Below are positions 24,876-32,672 of a stretch of 64,000 nt of DNA, piece after piece. A program made the translations under genes and the position numbers. Source of the DNA: Lachnospira multipara LB2003 (GTDB taxonomy: Bacteria > Bacillota > Clostridia > Lachnospirales > Lachnospiraceae); assembly GCF_000702205.1 (NCBI RefSeq), contig NZ_KL370871.1, forward strand, positions 1 to 64,000, read 5' to 3'. Numbering within the stretch: the stretch's first letter is position 1; every line of letters starts with the position of its first letter. The notes below the pieces were generated by a model, which was given only the letters and a program-made list of their open reading frames with translations, was not told the DNA's origin and ran no database searches.

Positions 24876-27053
24876 CTACTCAACAATATACTTCTTGCCA
24901 GTTAAATGTCTTTTTATTGCAACCACATCTAAAATATCTGTTGTGCCATTTCTATTGGCATCAGCAGCTTCCACATAGCATTTATCTAGAATTGTAGTTC
25001 CAATAATATATTTCTTTAATCTAACAATGTCCATTAAATCCACAGCTCCATCACCATTAATGTCGCCATAAATTATAACTGTATACTCATTTTTTAAATT
25101 ACCATTATTATCAAAAATTCTTAGTTTATCCCCTGTGGCAATAACTCCACTCTTATCATTACCACTTGTGTTAACAAGCTTGCAATATCCATTGCTTACC
25201 TGCACTGCCTGCTTAACACTATCAACACTTGTTCCAATTCCAATGCCAGAAACCAAATTAGAGTTGTTATTTAACTTAAGACTCGTAGTTACATTAAGCT
25301 CTGCATTGCCAGCTGAACTTCCTGAGTTTGAACCTCCACTTCCGGAACCCGCTGAACTGCCTGAGTTTGAACTTCCACTTCCGGAACCCGCTGATCCTCC
25401 GCTTGCTGAACCAGAGTCTCCGCTAGTTGTGGCCTGCGTACGTATAATTTTTATACTATAACTTCTTGTATTCCCATTTTGTGCTGTTACATTTACTGTG
25501 AAATTATTCTCTCCCACATTAAGTCCATAAGTTCCTGTGCCATAAACACTTGCCCCTGAATCAATTGCATTAGCATTAATCTGTATCTGGCTGACAGAAT
25601 TATCAACAATAACAGAGTAACTGCTTGTGTCTTTATTAAATGTTGGTGTTAAACTACATCCTGATACACTTAACTCTCTTAACTTATTATTGGCGCTGCC
25701 GCTTCCAACTGGGCAATCACAGACTTGATCTGACATGTTATCATATACCGGAATCTTAAAAACTAAAGCTGTATTTTTCTTCATTGTTTCTGAATAAGCA
25801 TTACTAGCTATAGCTGATTCTGATCTTGCAGCCAATATATTAGTCATATACTGATGCCAGAAATTCTTTATGTCGAATTTTTCATAATATATAGTATCCT
25901 GGCCTGCATTTATATAACCTTTACCAATAAGAATTGCACCACCAACAATAGATTTCATTCGCGTATTCCATGGTCGCAAACTTGAACTATCATTATTTGA
26001 TGCATATTTTAAGCCGTTAACCACAGTTGATGTTCCCCCTGAACTATATGCACCCTGGTTGTAATAATTGTAATAGCCTGCGTATCCTCCAACAGTTCCT
26101 GAAATACTACTTCCGCCGCCATTAAATCCTTGTTCCTGTAAAATCCTTGATGCTAGGTGATATGGGCTTACCCCTGACATACGTCCTGCAAGAAAAAGTC
26201 CACTATTATAGTTATAACTTGTTCCATCATAACTTAAGTCATGATTTGAACCATCCATAAAGGAACCAGATATAATGCTTTGTAAGCCCTCTTGTGTTTG
26301 TTGAACTGAATTAAAGGATAATTTTTCAAACATAAAAATATATGTGCTTGTTAAGAAGTTTCTAGGATCTAGTGCATATGAGACTAATTCCTCACTTGCC
26401 TGAACCCATCCACCACTATCAAGCTGTGTATATTCTCCTGTATTCCAGTCATAACATCCACTGGCTGTTGACTTCCAAGAAGATGCTGCACTTGAATAAA
26501 TAAGACTTCTACCCAAAACATTTTCATTGTCTACTAATGTGTTCCAATCAACACCTGTCTTGTCTGCAATAAATACCCAATTAGGATATGATGCATGTAA
26601 ATGTCTTAACCCATCCTTATAACTTTCTGGAAATCCTTGTCTGTTAAGATAATCCTCGAATGACTCATCAGAAGTATTATTATCAACGTAAGAATCAATA
26701 GTTACATACTCTGCATAAACATATCCATATGTGTATGAATTATTAATGTTCATGGCAACATATAACCAATCATCCCCAGAAGAATCCTTTTCTGATGAAT
26801 AGACATCCATGGTCTGTCCACCATCAACTTTAGTAATAACGTTATTGGTGTTACTAGTATCCATGGAATTTCTAAATCGTAAATTCGTTACCCCCTCTGT
26901 AACATGTGCATATGCAATTACAGATCCTGCTGCATATACCTTTGATTTCCCCCATGGTAAAAAAAGAAGATTAGTACTCACCACAACAAGCAAATAAACA
27001 AAAGCTAATACTAATCCCACCATAGGTTTTAGATTAAATCTTTTCTTCTCCAT
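24876..27053 (-). CDS. Secreted glucosaminidase-like protein with C-terminal dockerin
   Basis: From ATG 27053 (GAAGGTG upstream) the protein is 725 residues. Seen in order: signal peptide (about 1-42, ending YAAG), an SH3-like domain (about 45-120), an LytD-type endo-beta-N-acetylglucosaminidase domain (about 145-400, with SGVSPYHLASRILQEQ and NYYNQGA), a cadherin-like beta-sandwich, a Gly/Ser linker, a small beta domain, and a type I dockerin at the end with GDINGDGAVDLMDIVRLKKY and ADANRNGTTDILDVVAIKRH, two calcium loops. It should trim peptidoglycan or other GlcNAc polymers at the surface while docked to the cohesin protein encoded next. Activity is inferred from family. Confidence 0.9.
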   Translation of the reverse strand: MEKKRFNLKPMVGLVLAFVYLLVVVSTNLLFLPWGKSKVYAAGSVIAYAHVTEGVTNLRFRNSMDTSNTNNVITKVDGGQTMDVYSSEKDSSGDDWLYVAMNINNSYTYGYVYAEYVTIDSYVDNNTSDESFEDYLNRQGFPESYKDGLRHLHASYPNWVFIADKTGVDWNTLVDNENVLGRSLIYSSAASSWKSTASGCYDWNTGEYTQLDSGGWVQASEELVSYALDPRNFLTSTYIFMFEKLSFNSVQQTQEGLQSIISGSFMDGSNHDLSYDGTSYNYNSGLFLAGRMSGVSPYHLASRILQEQGFNGGGSSISGTVGGYAGYYNYYNQGAYSSGGTSTVVNGLKYASNNDSSSLRPWNTRMKSIVGGAILIGKGYINAGQDTIYYEKFDIKNFWHQYMTNILAARSESAIASNAYSETMKKNTALVFKIPVYDNMSDQVCDCPVGSGSANNKLRELSVSGCSLTPTFNKDTSSYSVIVDNSVSQIQINANAIDSGASVYGTGTYGLNVGENNFTVNVTAQNGNTRSYSIKIIRTQATTSGDSGSASGGSAGSGSGSSNSGSSAGSGSGGSNSGSSAGNAELNVTTSLKLNNNSNLVSGIGIGTSVDSVKQAVQVSNGYCKLVNTSGNDKSGVIATGDKLRIFDNNGNLKNEYTVIIYGDINGDGAVDLMDIVRLKKYIIGTTILDKCYVEAADANRNGTTDILDVVAIKRHLTGKKYIVE

Positions 27054-27092
27054 TTTTTCACCTTCATGTCCTTTACGCCTAAAATGTCCCCT

Positions 27093-27140
27093 ACTGCAAT
27101 TTTGAAGCAACTGCAATTATGAAGTAACTGCAATGAAGTC
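27093..27140 (-). repeat. 17-bp tandem repeat in the leader of the dockerin gene
   Basis: On the plus strand two 17-base units, ACTGCAATTTTGAAGCA and ACTGCAATTATGAAGTA, follow each other, and a shortened third unit (27127-27140) completes the array. It lies 40 bases ahead of the ATG, in the untranslated leader. Copy number may vary between strains. Confidence 0.85.
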
Positions 27141-27861
27141 TCGTAATTCTGTCTTACCATTATCGATACCTTCACTGAATTTAAGGTAAAACAATTATAT
27201 TATTAAATTGTTCGATAAATTCTATATTTATAATAACACGCGATTCAGTAAATAACAAGGGTTGAAGAGAAAAAAGAAATCGGGTTCAAAGTCGGGTGGG
27301 GTGGGGTGTAGAGATGTTTGGAAGTGATGGGGTGGTTTAAGGTTGGGGTTAGGCTTACGGGCGGGTTTAACGAAGTTATGTCTTGGGAGATAGGTTGGAT
27401 ATTGCCCAAATCAAGAAATTTAAAGCCAAAAAGATTACTTTTCCAAATTTCATTATTTCTATCATTTTAACAGTTAATCCGTAGACGACAAAAATTCACA
27501 ATAAAGGCAATAAATTTCACACATTACTTGCTTTTTGAGCGTGGAATTAATCTAAATCTGGATTATTTGTCCGAAAAAGATTAAACACAGGAGGAAATTT
27601 TCCAAAAAGCTTGCCTTTTTGATTAGTTTCTTGCTGTTTTAGATACATTTCTCAGAAATCCCCTTATTTTCTAGCTTTATCACCTTTCCCAGAACCCACT
27701 TATTTCCTTGCAGCAGCCCCACCACTTCCGAGACTTACACCCGTTAGAGCGCGCCCCATGGTGCCCGGGCCACACCACTTCCGGGCCGCGCCAAAAAAAA
27801 TCGGGTTCAAATCCTACGACTTGACCCGATTATTATTTCTTAATTGTTGTGTACTGTTTTT
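27117..27861. other. Gene-free stretch of uneven composition with 14-bp flanking repeats
   Basis: No plausible gene fits here. The 5' part should hold the dockerin gene's promoter; TATAAT lies in an ACAATT/AATTGT inverted repeat near 27198-27215. From 27265 to 27370 the plus strand is rich in G and T with seven runs of three or more G. From 27700 to 27792 it is GC-rich, unlike the AT-rich surroundings, with two near-identical 14-mers ending CACCACTTCCG (27717-27730 and 27770-27783). AAATCGGGTTCAAA occurs at 27277-27290 and again at 27798-27811, flanking these parts. It may be the remnant of an insertion. Confidence 0.5.
27793..27831 (-). terminator. Terminator of the glycosyltransferase unit
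   Basis: AATCGGGT (27799-27806) pairs with ACCCGATT (27824-27831), extended by CAA/TTG past a bulged T. Eight U follow on the minus strand. It lies 30 bases past the glycosyltransferase stop codon. Confidence 0.9.
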
Positions 27862-28869
27862 TTACTTATTAGTTAGTTTGTACATTGCCTTTAGAGCAAA
27901 GACCATATTGTGGTTACTGAAAAGGCGCAAAAGAACTTTTCTTTTCTTTAGATTATCCATGGAGTTGATAACATTTACAAAATACTTGTCATTGATGATT
28001 TCTTTGATAAGTTTGTTCTTAGCATTTCCCTTAAGGTCCTCTTTATTAGCAATTTGCTTTATGTAGGAAGCAACCTGTTCTATAAAGAGGTCATTGTACC
28101 TATTAATTGCTTCTTCGTTACCACCGTTATGGCTAATATATTTGATTGCGGCTTTGTGAATCTTCTTAACTGAATCATAATTATTATTATGAAATTTAGT
28201 TAGAGCAGTTCCATCAGCCTGAATCATATAGTGGTAATATGCTTTGTGGTTTACCTTAATTAATCTGGCAGCATCTAGCGCCTTAAGATTAAATAAGATA
28301 TCCTCATAGATTGAAAGACTAGTGTCAAATTCAATTCTATTCCATATTAAAAAATCACGTCTATAAAGTTTATTCCATGGTGCATTTAAGATTTCTTCAC
28401 TCATTAAATCAAGAAATGCCTCATTAAAAAAAGCTGTTTCGTTTCCTGAAAAATCGGACTTGATACATGTCTCTTTTATTCTATTCTCTGATAATATATG
28501 ATACCAAAAACCAAAATAAAGAATATCTACTTCTTCATCTCCTATTAATTCCATATTGTCCTTAATAGTGTCAGCTTCTAAGTCATCATCCACATCAAAA
28601 AAATATACATATTCACCCTTAGCCATCTTAACGCCAAGATTTCTTGTATCACTAACCCCAGAATTTTCTTTATTAATTGCGTTAATGTTAGAATAAGTCT
28701 TGCAAAGCTCCTTTAAACAATCAAAGGTTTCATCAGTGCTTCCGTCATTAATCAAAATAATTTCAAGATTCTTATATGTCTGATTAAGTAAGTTATTAAC
28801 GCATCTATCTATATATTTTGCTCCGTTGTAAATTGGAACAATAACACTAACTAATTTGTTGTCTGTCAT
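27862..28869 (-). CDS. Family 2 glycosyltransferase
   Basis: The protein, 335 residues from ATG 28869 (TAGGAG 7 bases upstream), has a GT-A fold: VSVIVPIYNGAKYIDRCVNN at the start, INDGSTDETFD for nucleotide binding, and FFDVDDDLEA as the DxD metal site. It should transfer a sugar from a nucleotide donor to a cell-surface glycan or lipid; donor and acceptor are unknown. It has no clear membrane helix. The ATG overlaps the stop codon of the pyruvyl transferase gene (TAATG), so the two are translated together and probably act on one polymer. A strong terminator follows. Confidence 0.93.
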   Translation of the reverse strand: MTDNKLVSVIVPIYNGAKYIDRCVNNLLNQTYKNLEIILINDGSTDETFDCLKELCKTYSNINAINKENSGVSDTRNLGVKMAKGEYVYFFDVDDDLEADTIKDNMELIGDEEVDILYFGFWYHILSENRIKETCIKSDFSGNETAFFNEAFLDLMSEEILNAPWNKLYRRDFLIWNRIEFDTSLSIYEDILFNLKALDAARLIKVNHKAYYHYMIQADGTALTKFHNNNYDSVKKIHKAAIKYISHNGGNEEAINRYNDLFIEQVASYIKQIANKEDLKGNAKNKLIKEIINDKYFVNVINSMDNLKKRKVLLRLFSNHNMVFALKAMYKLTNK

Positions 28870-29735
28870 TATTTCTCTCCTAGCCACAAGTCATATGGAA
28901 ATGTTTCTATAACATTATCTTGCAATTTAGATAAATCTGCAAGAGGTGTTGGCTCAACTTTAATAGCCTCCTCTATTGATTTTGCAATAACGAACTTAGA
29001 TCTATTAGTTGATTCATAATAATCGTAGAATTTCATAAGTTCGTCATCCATTCCTGTACTTAAAAATACAGCAGGAACCCCGTAACTTTCAGCTAAAATT
29101 ATGCCATGAAGTGATGATGTTATAACCTTTTTTGATGAAACTAATTCATCTATAAAAAACTTATAGTCATCTGTTTCAATGTCGATTTTATGCACATTTG
29201 CAGGGACATTTACAAGCTTTAGTGTATTCATATGTAATACAACTGAAATGTCGTATTTCTTCACTGCTTCCGATTTATAGATTAGTGGCATAATAAGAGC
29301 TGGATCTCCGTATTTTTCCTCTACTTTATATCCATTGTCTACAAGGATCTGTCTTGTTCTTGGACCTCTTACAAGCCTTACATCATACTTTACGTAAGAT
29401 TTATGATTACTAATAGCATCCATTAATGTCTTATTATGAATGCCTGAACCCCAAATAACAGCATCAAAATCATAAGATCCAATAATAGAACCTATTGCGC
29501 ATAAATGATGTGTCTTTTTTGTCTTAGTTTTTAGGCTAAGTCCTTTTTTTGCTAACATAAATTCAACAACCACTGGGGATATGGCATCCCCAAGGTTTTT
29601 CTTGAATTTCCAGTATTCTAAATTGACATGTTTTTTCTTAAATTCGTTGCCATAAAATGTCTTAGAATTTCTTACAAAAGATAACATGCCTCTCTTCTTT
29701 AATACCTCATATATATGTTTAATACTAATTCCCAT
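28869..29735 (-). CDS. Polysaccharide pyruvyl transferase family protein
   Basis: This protein of 288 residues has the family's features: NLGDAISPVVVEFMLAKKG near residue 47, VIWGSGIHN, VRLVRGPRTRQILVDNGY and YGDPALIMP, then a second Rossmann-like part with SSLHGIILAESYGVPAVFLS. Members move pyruvate from phosphoenolpyruvate onto sugars of surface polymers, although many homologues are glycosyltransferase-like and untested. It sits 27 bases after prfC and its stop codon overlaps the start of a glycosyltransferase. The neighbours suggest surface-glycan modification. Confidence 0.88.
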   Translation of the reverse strand: MGISIKHIYEVLKKRGMLSFVRNSKTFYGNEFKKKHVNLEYWKFKKNLGDAISPVVVEFMLAKKGLSLKTKTKKTHHLCAIGSIIGSYDFDAVIWGSGIHNKTLMDAISNHKSYVKYDVRLVRGPRTRQILVDNGYKVEEKYGDPALIMPLIYKSEAVKKYDISVVLHMNTLKLVNVPANVHKIDIETDDYKFFIDELVSSKKVITSSLHGIILAESYGVPAVFLSTGMDDELMKFYDYYESTNRSKFVIAKSIEEAIKVEPTPLADLSKLQDNVIETFPYDLWLGEK

Positions 29736-29762
29736 TTAATCACCTGTAATTTCGTGAATATA

Positions 29763-31364
29763 TTAATTATTTTTACCAAATTCAGATAACTTAAGGCCTT
29801 CATTACGTTCAAGTACCATGTTAACTGACCAGCTATTAGCAAATACAAGTAATGGATTACCCTTTAAGTCCTTAATCTTCTTCATATCAGATGTACCAAC
29901 AAGTCTATCAACGTTAACCTCTTCTGGGTTCTCAATCCATCTAATATATTCATATGGAAGTGGCTCAAGCTTAATATCTACGTTGTATTCATTCTTAAGT
30001 CTGTATTCAAGAACTTCAAACTGAAGAACACCAACTACACCAACGATAATTTCTTCCATACCAGTGTTATATTCCTGGAAAATCTGAATTGCACCTTCCT
30101 GGGCAATCTGATTAATACCCTTAATAAACTGCTTACGCTTCATAGTATCCATCTGTCTTACTCTTGCAAAATGTTCAGGAGCGAAAGTTGGAATTCCATC
30201 GTAAGCAAATTTTTTATTAGATTTACAAATTGTATCACCAATTGAGAAAATACCTGGATCAAATACACCAATAATATCGCCAGCATAAGCCTCTTCTACA
30301 ATATGACGCTCTGAAGCCATCATCTGTGTAGACTGTGAAAGACGGATTTTTTTGCCGCCCTGAACATGGTTAGCTTCCATACCAGCCTCGTATTTACCAG
30401 AACAAATTCTCATAAATGCAATTCTATCTCTATGTGCTTTATTCATATTAGCCTGAATCTTAAATACAAAAGCAGAGAAATCTTCTTCAACAGGGTCAAT
30501 ATCCCCTTCTGATGAATGTCTAGCAAGTGGTGCTGTTGTCATATCAAGGAAGTGCTCAAGGAAAGTCTGAACACCGAAGTTAGTAAGGGCTGAACCAAAG
30601 AATACAGGAGTTAAGTTACCTGCCTGTACTTCTCTTAAGTCAAATTCAGCACTAGCACCATCTAGAAGTTCAATATCTTCATCAAGCTTTTCCTTAAAAG
30701 TATCACCAATTTCACCAAGAAGAGCTGGATCATCAATAGAAACAACTTCTGTTTCAACTTCCTTTTGACCATTCATAGCAGCCTTAAAAAGTGAAACTTC
30801 TCTTTCCTTACGGCTATATACACCTCTAAATTCCTTGCCGCAACCAATTGGCCAGTTAATAGGACAAGTAGAAATTCCAAGTACATTTTCAATATCATCT
30901 AATAATTCATATGGATCTTTAGCTTCTCTATCCATCTTGTTAATAAAGGTAAAAATAGGAATATGTCTCATAACACAAACCTTGAAAAGCTTAATTGTCT
31001 GCTTTTCAACACCCTTTGATGCATCAATAACCATGACCGCAGAATCTGCTGCCATAAGTGTACGATATGTATCCTCTGAGAAATCCTCATGTCCAGGAGT
31101 ATCAAGGATATTAACGCAGAAACCATCATAGTTAAACTGTAAAACAGAAGATGTAACTGAAATACCTCTCTCCTTCTCGATTTCCATCCAGTCAGAAACT
31201 GCATGTTTAGCGGTTTTCTTACCCTTTACTGAACCTGCAAGATTAATAGCTCCTCCGTAAAGCAAGAACTTCTCTGTAAGAGTTGTCTTACCAGCATCAG
31301 GATGGGAGATAATCGCAAAGGTTCTTCTTTTATTAATTTCTTCAACTAATTTCTTATCAGCCAT
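29763..31364 (-). CDS. prfC: Peptide chain release factor 3
   Basis: RF3 is a GTPase that recycles release factors RF1 and RF2 from the ribosome. The 533-residue protein shows ISHPDAGKTTLTEK (G1), EKERGISVTSS (G2), LDTPGHEDFSEDTYR (G3), FINKMDRE (G4) and the family-specific C-terminus with VVGVLQFEVLEYRLKNEYNV. Length is normal. GAAAGGAAAT stands before the ATG. It follows the terminator of a small unknown gene and seems to start a unit with the pyruvyl transferase and glycosyltransferase genes downstream; the link is only positional. Confidence 0.97.
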   Translation of the reverse strand: MADKKLVEEINKRRTFAIISHPDAGKTTLTEKFLLYGGAINLAGSVKGKKTAKHAVSDWMEIEKERGISVTSSVLQFNYDGFCVNILDTPGHEDFSEDTYRTLMAADSAVMVIDASKGVEKQTIKLFKVCVMRHIPIFTFINKMDREAKDPYELLDDIENVLGISTCPINWPIGCGKEFRGVYSRKEREVSLFKAAMNGQKEVETEVVSIDDPALLGEIGDTFKEKLDEDIELLDGASAEFDLREVQAGNLTPVFFGSALTNFGVQTFLEHFLDMTTAPLARHSSEGDIDPVEEDFSAFVFKIQANMNKAHRDRIAFMRICSGKYEAGMEANHVQGGKKIRLSQSTQMMASERHIVEEAYAGDIIGVFDPGIFSIGDTICKSNKKFAYDGIPTFAPEHFARVRQMDTMKRKQFIKGINQIAQEGAIQIFQEYNTGMEEIIVGVVGVLQFEVLEYRLKNEYNVDIKLEPLPYEYIRWIENPEEVNVDRLVGTSDMKKIKDLKGNPLLVFANSWSVNMVLERNEGLKLSEFGKNN

Positions 31365-31385
31365 TGTAATTTCCTTTCATAAATA

Positions 31386-31411
31386 AAGCCTGCAACTTTG
31401 ATTGCAGGCTT
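31386..31411 (-). terminator. Terminator after the 86-residue unknown gene
   Basis: AAGCCTGCAA (31386-31395) pairs perfectly with TTGCAGGCTT (31402-31411), followed on the minus strand by TATTTAT. It lies 30 bases past the stop codon. Confidence 0.75.
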
Positions 31412-31440
31412 ATAAAATCTATCAAGTAAGATTGATTCTA

Positions 31441-31701
31441 TTATCTATTATTTAAAGCAAACTTATATGAAACTTCAGATTTATCATCAATCTTTCTAAA
31501 AACGTTAACTACTGCATTAAGAGCAGCAGCGAAATCTTCTACCTTCTCAACTTCTACTGTAGCAATCTGACCTTCATCAGATAATTCAACAGACTTACAC
31601 TCGCTAGCTGTTTCCTTAATTCTATCTTCTACTTCTTTAATCTGCTCTTCTGTCTTTAAGAGCTTAGAACTTTTAATTTTAATTGCATATGTTCTCTTCA
31701 T
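31441..31701 (-). CDS. Small conserved-looking protein of unknown function (86 aa)
   Basis: I do not recognise this protein. From ATG 31701 (GGAGG 10 bases upstream) it is 86 residues, begins MKRTYAIKIKSSKLLKTEEQ and reads as alternating strands and helices: a basic first strand, a helix rich in Glu and Lys, a short strand ELSDEGQIATVEV, a helix EDFAAALNAVVNVFRK and a last strand. This suggests a small ferredoxin-like alpha/beta fold. A TTG start three codons earlier lies too close to the ribosome site. It has its own terminator and lies just upstream of prfC. Confidence 0.75.
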   Translation of the reverse strand: MKRTYAIKIKSSKLLKTEEQIKEVEDRIKETASECKSVELSDEGQIATVEVEKVEDFAAALNAVVNVFRKIDDKSEVSYKFALNNR

Positions 31702-31810
31702 TATATTCAATCCTCCAAACTAATTAAAGTTTTACGATTCTAAGATTATTGGCGAGCTGCCAAAATACATTATTCTCTTAAATTCCAATAATCGCGTATA
31801 TAATTATATA

Positions 31811-32482
31811 TCAGCAACTATGATTATTCAAGGAAATTTTATTTTTATATGCCACTAAAGCAATGAAAAAGGCAGCAAATAAACTAGTCAAATATAAGAA
31901 AAATTTATCTCCTGTTTGAACTGATATTTGGTCGCTATTATCATCCTCTTTATATTCTTGTGTATAGATTTCATCATTAGATACACTATCAAGATACTCT
32001 TTATCTTCAAGTCCAGTAACTTCATACTCATCGGTTGCTATTTCAGTATTTTCATTTAAAACACCATTACTAACTTCCATTGTTGTAAGTTCACTCATGT
32101 TAGTTTCAAGAGCTAGGACATAGTCATACTCCTCTTTTGTGTAAGCTGCTTTAACATTTTTTTCAATATTTCCCACCTTAATGGTAATTGTTGTATCTGC
32201 TTTTTGCGGAGCCACAATATCATCAATAAAGCTATAATCCGTAATAACTCTAGAATCATTAACATTAACATAAACCTCAATATCATCCATTCTTATAGCT
32301 CTAGCCTCCATAGATAAGGAGAAACCATTAACAAATAAAACCTCGATCTGTTTTTCATTAGTTACCGTAATTTCCTTAGCATAAGCAAAATCTGACAAAT
32401 AAACAGCACAAAAAAGCATCAACAGAATCTCCATCAATGCTAATAACTTGCCAATTAAGATTTTCTTAGTACGACATACCAT
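31811..32482 (-). CDS. Secreted surface protein with QTGD sorting-like end
   Basis: The 223-residue protein has a signal peptide (about 1-35, hydrophobic LLALMEILLMLFCAVYL, ending AYA), one Ig-like domain (about 37-115, with ADTTITIKVGNIEKNVKAAY), an acidic linker rich in Glu and Asp, and a C-terminal ISVQTGDKFFLY followed by a membrane stretch and KNK. The VQTGD-hydrophobic-basic end resembles noncanonical sortase signals of Clostridia. Its Ig domain resembles the two repeats in the next surface protein upstream, so they may be related or act together. Function is unknown. Anchoring by sortase is inferred. Confidence 0.82.
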   Translation of the reverse strand: MVCRTKKILIGKLLALMEILLMLFCAVYLSDFAYAKEITVTNEKQIEVLFVNGFSLSMEARAIRMDDIEVYVNVNDSRVITDYSFIDDIVAPQKADTTITIKVGNIEKNVKAAYTKEEYDYVLALETNMSELTTMEVSNGVLNENTEIATDEYEVTGLEDKEYLDSVSNDEIYTQEYKEDDNSDQISVQTGDKFFLYLTSLFAAFFIALVAYKNKISLNNHSC

Positions 32483-32561
32483 AATTTAGCCCCCTAGTAA
32501 ATCAAATAATCAGCTCATAATCTCTTATAATTTCTCGTGCTTTTATTATCCTTCTATAAGT

Positions 32562-32590
32562 ATATTAAACTATTTATACTATTTTGTCAA
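32562..32590 (-). promoter_or_regulatory. Promoter of the QTGD surface protein gene
   Basis: TTGACA (32585-32590) and TAATAT (32562-32567) are 17 bases apart on the minus strand. The leader then runs about 75 bases to an AGGGGGC ribosome site. Confidence 0.82.
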
Positions 32591-32614
32591 TTTTATTCTA
32601 AAAAAATGCATAAC

Positions 32615-32655
32615 AAAAGAGCAAAGAGACATATAAAATGTCTCTCTGCCCTTTT
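32615..32655 (-). terminator. Terminator of the PETAD surface protein gene
   Basis: An 18-base arm (32615-32632) pairs with 32638-32655 with two mismatches around AGAGACAT/ATGTCTCT. The U-run is part of the stem. It lies 18 bases past the stop codon. Confidence 0.8.
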
Positions 32656-32672
32656 AATTTAGTGTAACCCTA

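Noticed and set aside
27798-27831. tRNA gene fragment near GGTTCAAATCC
   Set aside because: Only the T-loop-like bases match; the stem does not pair as in a tRNA and the bases are explained by the terminator.
27117-27861. A gene in the 745-base gap
   Set aside because: The plus-strand frame at 27758 runs through the terminator and the end of the glycosyltransferase gene; no other frame has a start, ribosome site and believable sequence.
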